Shown here: positions 42,944-51,508 of the stretch, in pieces
Position numbering within the stretch: the stretch's first letter is position 1
How the letters are laid out: each line of letters opens with the position of its first letter
Assembly (NCBI GenBank): GCA_017428945.1
Contig: JAFRPW010000008.1
Location: 33,662-97,661, forward strand
Reading direction: 5' to 3'
Source of the DNA: Bacteroidales bacterium
Lineage (GTDB): Bacteria; Bacteroidota; Bacteroidia; Bacteroidales; UBA932
Length of the DNA: 64,000 nucleotides
Position numbers and translations under genes: made by a program
Notes under the pieces: generated by a model
Told to the model about the DNA's origin: nothing
The model's database searches: none
The model's input: the letters and a program-made list of their open reading frames with translations, nothing else

Positions 42944-43888
42944 CTAATCTTCTACTGGTTCAGATACTATGTCGTTGTCCGGTCTGGGGTCAAGCCTCAC
43001 TTCAAGGAGTCTGGTATCCCTATCTGCCGGTAAAAGGAAGAAGTCCTCCACCTCGGAGGGTACCAGGACTACCTCTCCCTTTTTGATGCCGTAGCTCTCT
43101 CCTTCTGAAAGCCTGATTGCCGCCGATCCTTGCATGCAGATATAAATAAGGAAACTGTCGTCGATGCCGGCAGTATTCTTCAGGGGTTCCTTAAGGTCTA
43201 TCTGGTGCACCGTAAACTGCGGCACGCGGGCTTCCGGAGCCGACAGGGATGCCTTCCATGACCTGTAGTCCACAAGGTCTATGGCTTCTTCCAGATGGAG
43301 TTCCCTTTCCGATGAGCCCCAGTCGTGAAGGCGGAACCAGAGCTCAGAGCACTCCGCAACCTCCAGAAGGGTCACATCCTTGGCGGCGTGAACCAGTCCG
43401 GGTGTTATGAGGTAGCTCTCCCCGGGCTTTGGAGTAACGGTGTGAAGGAGCTTGGATACATCTCCCTTCTGGCAGGCCTCGTAAAACTCTGTAGCAGTTA
43501 CGTCCCTTTTGAATCCAAGGTACAGCCTGGCATCCGGACCGCATTCCTCTACATACCACAGGGCGGTCTTTCCAAAGGCGTCGTAACGCTGCTCGGCGGT
43601 TTCGTCGTCCGGGTTTACGTGAAGGGAAGTGCGGCCGCGCACCTTTAGGTGCTTTACCAGGATGGGGAACTGGGTCCCGTACCAGTCAAATGCGGTTTCT
43701 CCTACCAGGCGCTCCAGGTAGGTCTGTACTATATCGCTTAGTGTATTACCCCCCAGATAGCCCTCTGAGGCCATGGAATCTACAAATCCAAGGTCTGCAA
43801 GGCGGTATTCCACCGTGCCCCAGGGCATTTCCATGGAGTCCGGAAGGAACTTAAGAGGAGTAAGTTTCCTGTTATTTTCGTTTTCCAT
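42944..43888 (-). CDS. manA: Type I mannose-6-phosphate isomerase-like protein
   Basis: ManA interconverts fructose-6-phosphate and mannose-6-phosphate, feeding GDP-mannose synthesis. This 314-residue cupin protein has PWGTVEYRLADLGF at the start, FPILVKHLKVRGRTSLHVNPDDETAEQRY (the zinc-binding QxHP site of this family appears here as LHVNP), and GLVHAAKDVTLLEVAECSELWFRLHDWG. It overlaps the S9 peptidase gene by one base (TAATG). It could supply mannose for the Dpm1-like enzyme elsewhere in the window. Confidence 0.9.
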   Translation of the reverse strand: MENENNRKLTPLKFLPDSMEMPWGTVEYRLADLGFVDSMASEGYLGGNTLSDIVQTYLERLVGETAFDWYGTQFPILVKHLKVRGRTSLHVNPDDETAEQRYDAFGKTALWYVEECGPDARLYLGFKRDVTATEFYEACQKGDVSKLLHTVTPKPGESYLITPGLVHAAKDVTLLEVAECSELWFRLHDWGSSERELHLEEAIDLVDYRSWKASLSAPEARVPQFTVHQIDLKEPLKNTAGIDDSFLIYICMQGSAAIRLSEGESYGIKKGEVVLVPSEVEDFFLLPADRDTRLLEVRLDPRPDNDIVSEPVED

Positions 43889-46611
43889 TATTCTGCGTTT
43901 TCATAACCGAAGTAGTAACCCTTCTTGGCCGAAGGTACACCGTAGCGCATCCAGGCGGGTTCAGGTTCGCCCTTCAGGTAGTAATCAAAGAACTGCTGCA
44001 GGCGTATGGAGAGGTCCTTGCGGTTGCGGCGCTCCTTGAGGTTGTGGGCTTCGTCGTTGTATTCCAGCAGCCAGGCGGGCTTTCCAAGCCTGCGAAGGCC
44101 CATGAACATCTCTATTCCCTGGTACCACGGAACTGCTCCGTCGGCATCGTTGTGCATGATAAGGACAGGGGTGTTGACGTTGGGAAGCTTGAACAGGGGA
44201 GAGTTCTCCATGTATAGCTCGATGCCGTCCCACAGCTGGCGGCCTATGCGGCTCTGGCCCATCTCGTACTGAACCTGGCGGCTGGTTCCGGACTCCCAGC
44301 GTATGCCGCCGTATGCCGATGTCATATTGCTCACGGGAGCACCTGCTCCGGCGCATTTGAACATATTTGTCCGGGTTATGAGGTACGCCACCTGGTATCC
44401 GCCCCAGCTCTGGCCCTGGATGGCCATGTTGTCCTTGTCTATCCATGGATACTGCCACAGGGACTTCGCGCCGCTCACTATGCAGTTGTATGCGCTCTCA
44501 CCGGGGAGGCCGGGAGTATAGAAGATATCCGGGACAAACACCACGTATCCGCGTGAAACGAAGAACGGTATGTTTATTATGGACCACATGGGCTGCACCT
44601 GGTAGTGGGTGTACATTTCCTCGGTATAAGTCTCGTAGAAGTACACGATTACGGGATACTTCTTTGAGGAATCGAAGTTTTCGGGCTTGTAAAGCAGGCC
44701 TTCCAGCTGTTTGCCGTCAAATGCTGTCCATTTGTGAAGTTCCACCGTGCCCCAGTTGTAATCTTCTATCTGGGGATTGATGGCCGTGAGCTTAACCTCC
44801 GGCTTTCCGGGAGCGGCGACGTAGCGCACGTCCATGGGGTCACGGAAATTGCCCTTCTGGTATATGATGGCGCTGCCTTTTTCAGCCTTTCGGAGGGTAT
44901 TGTAAGTGTATCCGCCAAAATCTATGGTGCGGAATGTCTTTGCCGGCTTTGCAAGGTTCAGGGATGCAAGACCATTTTCCTTGGTGGCGTTGTCGAAAGC
45001 GCCGAGGTAAATGGTCTCGTCCGGAAGGAGACCGGGCTCAAGTTCGTCAGAACGGGTCTTGAGGTATCTGTAGGTGATACCCTTCTCCCTTCCGGAAGTG
45101 AGCCGGAGTGCGCTCCCGGCCGATACTTTCCATATGTCGTACTGGTCGTAGATGAGTGCGCTCCCGTCTTTGACCCAGTCGGCAAAACCGTAGGATTCTT
45201 TCATGGAGGGGTGATCGTCCTCCTGGTCCCAGAAGGCGACGTCGATTCCTTCAGTAAGGTTGGTTATATTGCCGGAGGGAAGGTCGGCAAGCATCCATGC
45301 CCTGGCAGGGAGGTCCCACCAGATGACGGAACTGCCGTCCGGGGAAAGCTTTACATCTTCTATCTGGCCGGATTCAATCTTTTTGGAGTTGCCACTCACA
45401 AGACTTACGGCCTCAAGGGTATATGAAGGCTGGGCATTCCACTGGCGCTCTATTATGTTTTCCGGGGTGAGCCTGAGCACAAGGTCCGTGTTATCCCAAG
45501 GGGTTGAAATGATTCTGGAGTGATGGTCCTTGGCCGCAGGTATCAGCTTTCCGCCGGAAACCAGGGCTTTTATTGGAGTAAATATCTTGTCTCCGGAAAT
45601 CTTCTGGGTGGGGGGAGTGTAGGGAGCGTCCCAGTTCCAGATGTCAAGGCCGGGAGTTTCGAACGGGACAAGAGTTGTATCCTTGGGAGGGACGAACTCG
45701 TTGACCTGGGTGTAGATGAGCTTTCCGTCGTGGCTGAAGTGTGGCTTGCACTTTTCAGTAATACCCATTTCCCCATTTCCGGATTCTACGAGAGTGGAAA
45801 CCTTCATGGAGGCAATGTCCACGAGCATCAGGGAAGGGTGTTTGCTTCCTGAGGAGAGGGTGTCCCGGGCCTCAAGGAAGAGGGCGCGGGATGCGGTCTC
45901 GTCAAATACGGGCACCCCGTGCCAGGAAGTGGTATCGGCAAAGATGTGGGAGCTGCGGCCCTTTATGTCAAAAAAGCCGGTCACGGACTTCTTTGCAGCC
46001 GTTTTCTGTACCAGGGACAGCCAGGAGCCGTCCTTGGAGACGCTGAACCCGTCTACGTTTCTCACAGTGTCAATCTGCCCTGTGGCATAGTGGTATATGG
46101 CAAGAGTTGCTCCCATGTCCTTTTTCTTGCGGTCAGCTTTCTTCACAAAGCTGGTGTCCGTGGTGGTGAAGGCCACCGCCTCAAGGCCGTGACGGCCAGT
46201 CTGGTAGGTCTTCACAGAAGCGAACTTCAGGATCTGGGCGGTCCCAAGGTCCACTATGAAAAGGGAATCCTTGGGAAGGTCATCGCCCTTTTTCTTCTTT
46301 ATCTTTGCCTGCCTGGTTTTCTGGAATTCCGGTTTTACAAGGCACACCAGGCGGGATTCATCGTCCAGAATCACGGGACGGTAGCCGCGTGGAATGCTTA
46401 TTTCCCGGCCTTTCTTTCCGAATGTACGAACGGTCAGGACTCCGTCGCCCTCTTGTTTCTGGACCACGAAAGCTACTACGTTGCCGGAGGGGGAGATCAC
46501 TGTCTGACCCACGCTTTCCCAGCTGTCGAACACACTGTGGTCAAGGGGCTTTTTCTGAGACAGTGCAGGCAGCGACAGCATAAGTGCTGCAAGAATCACG
46601 ATCTTTTTCAA
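43888..46611 (-). CDS. Secreted S9-family prolyl oligopeptidase-like protein
   Basis: This 907-residue serine peptidase has a signal peptide (1-18, ending LPALSQ), a beta-propeller region (about 20-650) and an alpha/beta hydrolase domain with the nucleophile in GQSWGGYQVAYLI, aspartate in HNDADGAVPWYQG and histidine in NDEAHNLKE. S9 enzymes cut short peptides, often after proline or near the N-terminus. The start is a TTG at 46611 inside a TTGA overlap with the pssA stop. It is part of the overlapping pepC-pssA-S9-manA run. Confidence 0.94.
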   Translation of the reverse strand: MKKIVILAALMLSLPALSQKKPLDHSVFDSWESVGQTVISPSGNVVAFVVQKQEGDGVLTVRTFGKKGREISIPRGYRPVILDDESRLVCLVKPEFQKTRQAKIKKKKGDDLPKDSLFIVDLGTAQILKFASVKTYQTGRHGLEAVAFTTTDTSFVKKADRKKKDMGATLAIYHYATGQIDTVRNVDGFSVSKDGSWLSLVQKTAAKKSVTGFFDIKGRSSHIFADTTSWHGVPVFDETASRALFLEARDTLSSGSKHPSLMLVDIASMKVSTLVESGNGEMGITEKCKPHFSHDGKLIYTQVNEFVPPKDTTLVPFETPGLDIWNWDAPYTPPTQKISGDKIFTPIKALVSGGKLIPAAKDHHSRIISTPWDNTDLVLRLTPENIIERQWNAQPSYTLEAVSLVSGNSKKIESGQIEDVKLSPDGSSVIWWDLPARAWMLADLPSGNITNLTEGIDVAFWDQEDDHPSMKESYGFADWVKDGSALIYDQYDIWKVSAGSALRLTSGREKGITYRYLKTRSDELEPGLLPDETIYLGAFDNATKENGLASLNLAKPAKTFRTIDFGGYTYNTLRKAEKGSAIIYQKGNFRDPMDVRYVAAPGKPEVKLTAINPQIEDYNWGTVELHKWTAFDGKQLEGLLYKPENFDSSKKYPVIVYFYETYTEEMYTHYQVQPMWSIINIPFFVSRGYVVFVPDIFYTPGLPGESAYNCIVSGAKSLWQYPWIDKDNMAIQGQSWGGYQVAYLITRTNMFKCAGAGAPVSNMTSAYGGIRWESGTSRQVQYEMGQSRIGRQLWDGIELYMENSPLFKLPNVNTPVLIMHNDADGAVPWYQGIEMFMGLRRLGKPAWLLEYNDEAHNLKERRNRKDLSIRLQQFFDYYLKGEPEPAWMRYGVPSAKKGYYFGYENAE

Positions 46612-47303
46612 ATCAGTGCAAGTATAAGGTTTTCAATAATATATGCAATGAACGCCAGAAGCACGGCAAGGCTCCAGTGGGTGCCAATGATAATGGTGAC
46701 AACAATGGCAGCCACAACAAGGCAAAGGAATACTATGCGCTTTGCGTCCAGGAGTTTGTGCCCCTTGGCTATCTTCATCCCGAACATGGGGATCTCGCTT
46801 GTGACAAGAAGGCTCATTACCAGGGCAACCACAGGCAGGAACCACGGGGTAAGCGACAGCTTGTAGAGCGTCATGTCATGCCCTGCCGCGATGAAGCAGC
46901 ACAGCGAGCCCACAACCATGGCCGATGCCGGTGTGGGAACCCCAAGGAAGTCTGTGGTCTGGCGCTCGTCCACGTTGAACTTGGCCAGCCTGAGGGCAGA
47001 AGCGGCAGCCAGCACCAGAGGGAGGAATCGCCACCATCCGCCGTCCATGGCCGTAACCAGCATAATGGACGGGAGTAGGCCGAAGCTCACAACGTCGGCA
47101 AGGGAGTCAAGTTCCTTGCCCACAGGGGAGTATGCGCCCAGAAGGCGGGCTGCAAGGCCGTCGCAGAAGTCAAAGACCGCCGCTAGGAGCATGCACAGGA
47201 AGGCCGCTTCAGGCCAGCCTTCAAGGGCCAAAATCACTCCCACGGCTCCTGAGAGGAGATTCATGGAAGTGATTGTATTGGGAATGTGTTTTACTATACC
47301 CAT
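46608..47303 (-). CDS. pssA: CDP-diacylglycerol-serine O-phosphatidyltransferase
   Basis: PssA makes phosphatidylserine, the precursor of phosphatidylethanolamine. This 231-residue membrane protein has the CDP-alcohol phosphatidyltransferase signature DGLAARLLGAYSPVGKELDSLADVVSFG (about 48-75; DGxxAR(x)8GxxxDxxxD). About six to seven hydrophobic segments follow. The phosphatidylserine decarboxylase gene is not adjacent. Its stop overlaps the TTG start of the S9 gene by four bases, and it starts directly at the end of the pepC-like gene. Confidence 0.95.
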   Translation of the reverse strand: MGIVKHIPNTITSMNLLSGAVGVILALEGWPEAAFLCMLLAAVFDFCDGLAARLLGAYSPVGKELDSLADVVSFGLLPSIMLVTAMDGGWWRFLPLVLAAASALRLAKFNVDERQTTDFLGVPTPASAMVVGSLCCFIAAGHDMTLYKLSLTPWFLPVVALVMSLLVTSEIPMFGMKIAKGHKLLDAKRIVFLCLVVAAIVVTIIIGTHWSLAVLLAFIAYIIENLILALI

Positions 47304-48509
47304 TTAGTTGATTCCCAGTTTCTTCTTGATGTTTGCGGGGATGGCTTTCTTATTTACAACGATGTTGAGGGTTTTGCCCTTGCAGAAGTTTTCGCTCATG
47401 TACCATATGCCCTTGTATGCGCCGGTTTCTCCCCAGGAGTTCTTGATGAGGTAGTACTTGGTGCCATTCTGGTCCTTGGCTATGCCGTAAAGGTGCATTC
47501 CGTGGTCGTCCGTGGAGGTTTTCTCGTCGAACCACAGCTGGCGGTTTTCCTGGGTTACCTCAATCTCCTTCACGGTCTTTTTCTCTGCGGGCTTCTGCTC
47601 GTCGGCTTTACCCACCCAGCGCTCCTGGTCGCTTCCGGAGGTAGCCTTTGCCTCGGTGTCTATGAGGATTGCAAGGCCGTCACGGGTGAAGCCGGGCTCT
47701 GAGACGTCGCCGCCCCATGCCACGGTATAGCCGTTCTCAATTGCATTGTCGATGATAGCCATGAACTCGTCCAGGGGAACATTCCAGGAAGGGGTCCAGC
47801 GCCAGTTGTCCTCCACCTCTATCGCAAACTGGGTGTAGAAGGGATGATGTGTGAAGGAGGTGAGGCCCACGTAATCGTCCATGTTGAGTTTATATGCGTT
47901 GCGGTAGCTCTCCGGGGTGTAGGAGACACCGTTTACGCTGAACCTTTCCGGAACCTCTCCCAGATATGCATCCAGTATGCCCTCGAAGCCCTTGGGCCAT
48001 ACCGGGGTGAGCTTGCGGTTGGGGTTTTTGAGCACGGCGTCCACATAGCCCTTGAGCACGGCGTCAAGTTCTCCTTGTACCGGAAGGTCGTAGCCGTAGT
48101 TCATGCCGGAGTAGGCGTTCTGGTCTACAAGGCCGTATGCAGTGGCAACTTCAAACACGTCGCCGAAGTCGCTTCCGGCGGCCATGTTCAGCTTGCCGTT
48201 GAGGCGGACGTATTTCTGGGCGCGGTCTGCATATGCCTTGCGCACGACATACATCTCCGAGAAGTCGGGATACAGGTTCTCGTCCTTGATATTCCTGTTT
48301 TTTATGGCCTCCGACTCCAGGAAGGAAAGGGCGCTGAAGCACCAGCAGGTGCCGCTGCGGTTCTGGTTCTTTACGGATGTGACGGGGTTCTCCTTGACAG
48401 TGGTGAACTCGTAATCCTTTGCGCTTACGGGAGCGGCGGGCCTTACCTGTGCTAGTGCGGCGGTAAGGGAAAAGAGCAGGGCAGCTGCTGAAATAAGTCT
48501 GATTCTCAT
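47304..48509 (-). CDS. Exported C1B (bleomycin hydrolase-like) aminopeptidase
   Basis: This 401-residue cysteine peptidase has a signal peptide (1-20, ending ALAQ). The catalytic cysteine is C55 in NRSGTCWCFSALSFLE, the histidine is in STDDHGMHLYGIA and the asparagine in YYLIKNSWGE. It belongs to the papain clan PepC/bleomycin hydrolase group, which act as aminopeptidases. In most bacteria PepC is cytoplasmic; export is common in Bacteroidota. It leads the pepC-pssA-S9-manA-S4-receptor-DUF4249 run. Confidence 0.93.
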   Translation of the reverse strand: MRIRLISAAALLFSLTAALAQVRPAAPVSAKDYEFTTVKENPVTSVKNQNRSGTCWCFSALSFLESEAIKNRNIKDENLYPDFSEMYVVRKAYADRAQKYVRLNGKLNMAAGSDFGDVFEVATAYGLVDQNAYSGMNYGYDLPVQGELDAVLKGYVDAVLKNPNRKLTPVWPKGFEGILDAYLGEVPERFSVNGVSYTPESYRNAYKLNMDDYVGLTSFTHHPFYTQFAIEVEDNWRWTPSWNVPLDEFMAIIDNAIENGYTVAWGGDVSEPGFTRDGLAILIDTEAKATSGSDQERWVGKADEQKPAEKKTVKEIEVTQENRQLWFDEKTSTDDHGMHLYGIAKDQNGTKYYLIKNSWGETGAYKGIWYMSENFCKGKTLNIVVNKKAIPANIKKKLGIN

Positions 48510-48564
48510 ATTTGTTTGATTAAGATAAATCTTATAAAGACAAAAGTAGGAATAATATCCCGAT

Positions 48565-48595
48565 TTTGCAACATCGTCTAAAATGCGTATTTTTG
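48565..48595 (+). promoter_or_regulatory. Promoter of the lipoprotein-exonuclease-methyltransferase operon
   Basis: TTTG (48565-48568), 19 bases, TATTTTTG (48588-48595). The transcript would start near 48601, so the ATG at 48612 is used and not the in-frame TTG at 48600. Confidence 0.7.
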
Positions 48596-48611
48596 TACTT
48601 TGATTCCGATT

Positions 48612-49706
48612 ATGAAGAAATATATCATTATACTTCTGGCCGCTGCAGCTGTGCTGTACTCCTGCAGGACCAAGACCCTGCCGCCTCGACCTACAATTCC
48701 GCTGGTGGAGTCCATCGTCAGGGATACCTCCGGGCTTGCAAACCTCGTGGCCATGGCCGGGGCTTCCGGTGCTGACGGGTCAATTGCAATCATGGGAGAG
48801 CCATCCCAGTCCTTTGCCCTTGCCCGCCTTTTCCAGGGAATAGACGCTGCAGACAATATCGACGGCAGGGCAAAAAGGGATTCACTTCCGGACTTTGCCG
48901 GGGAACGCTTCGATGTCATCATGGATGTCTCCAACGCCCCTTACGGCCATTTCCTGCCAGAAGGGCTGGACAGCCTCAGGGAGGCCGCAGTGCAGGGCGC
49001 AATGTTCGCCTGGGACAGTACTTGCCTCAAGTATGCCGCAGGCAGGGACAAACTCCGCAAGAGCCGCGCCAAGGTACTGATTCTCAGTTCTCCGCTGCAT
49101 TCTGCATACGGTCTTTTTGATGTAGACACCCTGAAGCAGCTATGCTCCGGCAAGTGCTTTATAGTAACCCCCGTGCAAACGACCCTTGCCGATGCCGTCC
49201 GCCGCGGAGCCTCTGGCATCGCCGTCTGGGCCTCGCGTGAAATCTGTTCCTCCGGGGCTTATGAATCGGCCTTTGAACAGATGGGAGGGGAGGGGAGCGT
49301 CACCGCCATTACGCCGGAGGCCGCCCTGGACATACGCACGGAGTTCAGGAGCCTCCTCCATCAGTACCGTGCCACCGGGAAGCAGCTGGATGCCCTCGTC
49401 CTGACGGAATACAATATCGATACAAAACTCCTGGAAAGCGAAATTGAACTGATTCGCGGCGCGGGCACGGAGGAAGACCTCGCCTTCAGCCGCATGCTTT
49501 CTCCGGATTTCACCATAATTGAACCGGGAGCGAGCCTCACCGGCGCCATCTACAGGTACATGCGCAGCGGAAATCTCTTTACGCACCGCATCGCACTTCC
49601 CCAGGTGCACTGGTATGAGACAACAGAATCCCGCAGTGGAGATCCCGCCATCGTTGAGGTGGGCTCATCATACGTACTTCAGGCTTATGTTCAGGATTTC
49701 GATTAG
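48612..49706 (+). CDS. Lipoprotein of unknown family
   Basis: From the ATG at 48612 this is a 364-residue lipoprotein (MKKYIIILLAAAAVLYSC, lipobox YSC). The body alternates beta strands and helices in a Rossmann-like rhythm, with AIMGEPSQSFALARLFQGID, FDVIMDVSNAPYGHFLPE, KVLILSSPLHSAYGLFDVDTLKQL and RRGASGIAVWASREI; it looks like a periplasmic binding-protein fold (about 40-220), but I recognise no family. Its 3' end overlaps the exonuclease gene by 20 bases. Function unknown. Confidence 0.75.
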   Translation: MKKYIIILLAAAAVLYSCRTKTLPPRPTIPLVESIVRDTSGLANLVAMAGASGADGSIAIMGEPSQSFALARLFQGIDAADNIDGRAKRDSLPDFAGERFDVIMDVSNAPYGHFLPEGLDSLREAAVQGAMFAWDSTCLKYAAGRDKLRKSRAKVLILSSPLHSAYGLFDVDTLKQLCSGKCFIVTPVQTTLADAVRRGASGIAVWASREICSSGAYESAFEQMGGEGSVTAITPEAALDIRTEFRSLLHQYRATGKQLDALVLTEYNIDTKLLESEIELIRGAGTEEDLAFSRMLSPDFTIIEPGASLTGAIYRYMRSGNLFTHRIALPQVHWYETTESRSGDPAIVEVGSSYVLQAYVQDFD

Positions 49707-50322
49707 CCCGGAAGAAATAGGAGAGCTTGCCCTTGCAGCTTTCCCTGGGGAGATAACGGTAATAGACACGGTTGACGAACAGTTTTTCGCCGCCCTCCGT
49801 TATCTCCGCCGCCAGACTGTGATAGGGTTTGACACAGAGACCCGTCCCACGTTCACTCCCGACCAGCATTCCAACGGAACCGCCATCCTGCAGCTCTCCG
49901 GCAAGGAAAAGGCCTTCCTGTTCAGGATCCAGAAACTCGGCCTTCCCAGGCAGCTTCTATCCCTTCTTGCCAGTTCCACCGTCATCAAGGTTGGCGCTGC
50001 CACAAGGGACGATGTCAAAGGCCTCCAGGCAATTGCCGGTTTCCAGCCGCGCGGTTTTGTGGACCTTCAGTCCATGGTATGGGAGTATGGAATAAGGGAC
50101 AAGAGCGTCAAGAAAATGGCTGCCATCATCCTTGGAGTAAAGATTTCCAAGGCCCAGCAGCTGTCCAACTGGGAGGCGGAGCACCTTTCCGAGTCCCAGA
50201 TGAAATATGCGGCAACCGACGCCTGGATTTGCCGGGAGATGTATCTGAAGCTCATTTCCTCTGAGAAGCATCCGCTTACTGAAGAGGAAATGCATCCGGA
50301 AAGAACCGAAGCCAATGGATAA
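49687..50322 (+). CDS. DnaQ-like 3'-5' exonuclease (RNase D-type)
   Basis: This 211-residue protein has a single DEDD exonuclease domain: VIGFDTETRP (ExoI, Asp and Glu), VGAATRDDVKGLQ (ExoII, Asp), and the ExoIII region MKYAATDAWICREMYL (YxxxD, the DEDDy type). It resembles the catalytic domain of RNase D or WRN exonuclease without HRDC. The start at 49687 (MFRISISPEEIGEL) is preferred to the 56-residue longer frame because the latter lies wholly in the coding part of the previous gene and has no family match. It overlaps the next gene by 8 bases. Confidence 0.9.
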   Translation: MFRISISPEEIGELALAAFPGEITVIDTVDEQFFAALRYLRRQTVIGFDTETRPTFTPDQHSNGTAILQLSGKEKAFLFRIQKLGLPRQLLSLLASSTVIKVGAATRDDVKGLQAIAGFQPRGFVDLQSMVWEYGIRDKSVKKMAAIILGVKISKAQQLSNWEAEHLSESQMKYAATDAWICREMYLKLISSEKHPLTEEEMHPERTEANG

Positions 50323-51508
50323 AGTCATTCTGAAACCCCGCCGTGAGGAGTCCATCCTCCGCTTCCACCCCTGGGTGTTCTCGGGGGCCATCGCCCAGAT
50401 TATCGGACATCCCGCAGAGGGAGACATGGTGGGCGTTTATTCTGCCGATGGTAAGTTCCTTGCCAGCGGCCATTACCAGATTGGCTCCATCGCCGTCCGC
50501 ATCCTCAGTTTTGACGAGGACCCCTCCAGGGCCGATTTCTGGACGCTCATGCTGTCCCGTGCCCTGAAACTCCGTGAGGCGTACTGCCTTGCCGGAAGCA
50601 GGGAAACCACCTGCTACCGCCTTGTTCACGGCGAGGGAGACGGCCTTCCCGGCCTCATCATAGACTATTACGACGGCGTCTGTGTGCTTCAGGCCCACTC
50701 CGTCGGCATGTTCCGTTCAAAGGCCGCAATCTGCGCGGCTCTTCGGGAGGTGTACGGAAGTTCCCTCAAGGCCGTGTACGACAAGAGTTCCGGCACGGCC
50801 CCTTTCAAAGCCGGCCTGGAACTGGTTGACGGCTATCTGTACAAGGCCCCCGGATTTGACCAGGACGAACTTGTCGTCCTCGAAAACGGCAACAAATTCC
50901 TGGTAAACTGGACCCAGGGCCAGAAGACGGGCTTCTTCCTGGACCAGAGGGAAAACCGCGCCAGGGTGGGCGCCCTTGCCCGTGGCCGTAGTGTCCTTAA
51001 CCTTTTCTGCTACACGGGCGGATTCTCCATTTACGCCCTTGCTGGCGGCGCCGTCCACGTAGATTCGGTGGACAGCTCCCAGAAAGCCATGGACATGGTA
51101 GACCGCAACGTCCTTCTGAACGGTTTTGACCCCTCTGTGCATACCTCATATTGCACCGATGCCATAGATTTCCTGAAAGGCATTCCGGAAGGGAAGTATG
51201 ACCTTATGATAGTGGATCCTCCCGCATTTGCAAAGCACAGGGGCGCTCTCAAGAACGCCCTCAGGGCATACCAGAGGCTCAATGCGGCTGCAATATCCAA
51301 GGTTGCTCCCGGAGGCTTTGTATTCACTTTCAGCTGCTCCCAGGTTGTAGACAAGGAAGCCTTCGCCCTTGCCGTCTTTTCCGCTGCCGCGGAAACCGGC
51401 CGCTCCGTCCGCATCCTTGACCGCCTCAACCAGCCCGCAGACCACTCCGTGAACATCTACCACCCGGAAGGCGAGTACCTGAAAGGATTGCTTCTGTACG
51501 TTGAGTAG
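50315..51508 (+). CDS. rlmI: Class I rRNA large-subunit cytosine-5 methyltransferase (RlmI-like)
   Basis: RlmI methylates C1962 of 23S rRNA in E. coli. This 397-residue protein has an N-terminal PUA domain (about 1-75, RFHPWVFSGAIAQIIG), a linking domain and an SAM methyltransferase (about 195-397) with VLNLFCYTGGFSIYALAGGA (SAM loop), DLMIVDPPAFAKHRGALKNALRAYQRLN (DPPxF) and the cysteine motif FTFSCSQVV. Length is normal. It is the last gene of a three-gene overlapping operon, ending one base from the convergent ClC gene. Confidence 0.93.
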   Translation: MDKVILKPRREESILRFHPWVFSGAIAQIIGHPAEGDMVGVYSADGKFLASGHYQIGSIAVRILSFDEDPSRADFWTLMLSRALKLREAYCLAGSRETTCYRLVHGEGDGLPGLIIDYYDGVCVLQAHSVGMFRSKAAICAALREVYGSSLKAVYDKSSGTAPFKAGLELVDGYLYKAPGFDQDELVVLENGNKFLVNWTQGQKTGFFLDQRENRARVGALARGRSVLNLFCYTGGFSIYALAGGAVHVDSVDSSQKAMDMVDRNVLLNGFDPSVHTSYCTDAIDFLKGIPEGKYDLMIVDPPAFAKHRGALKNALRAYQRLNAAAISKVAPGGFVFTFSCSQVVDKEAFALAVFSAAAETGRSVRILDRLNQPADHSVNIYHPEGEYLKGLLLYVE

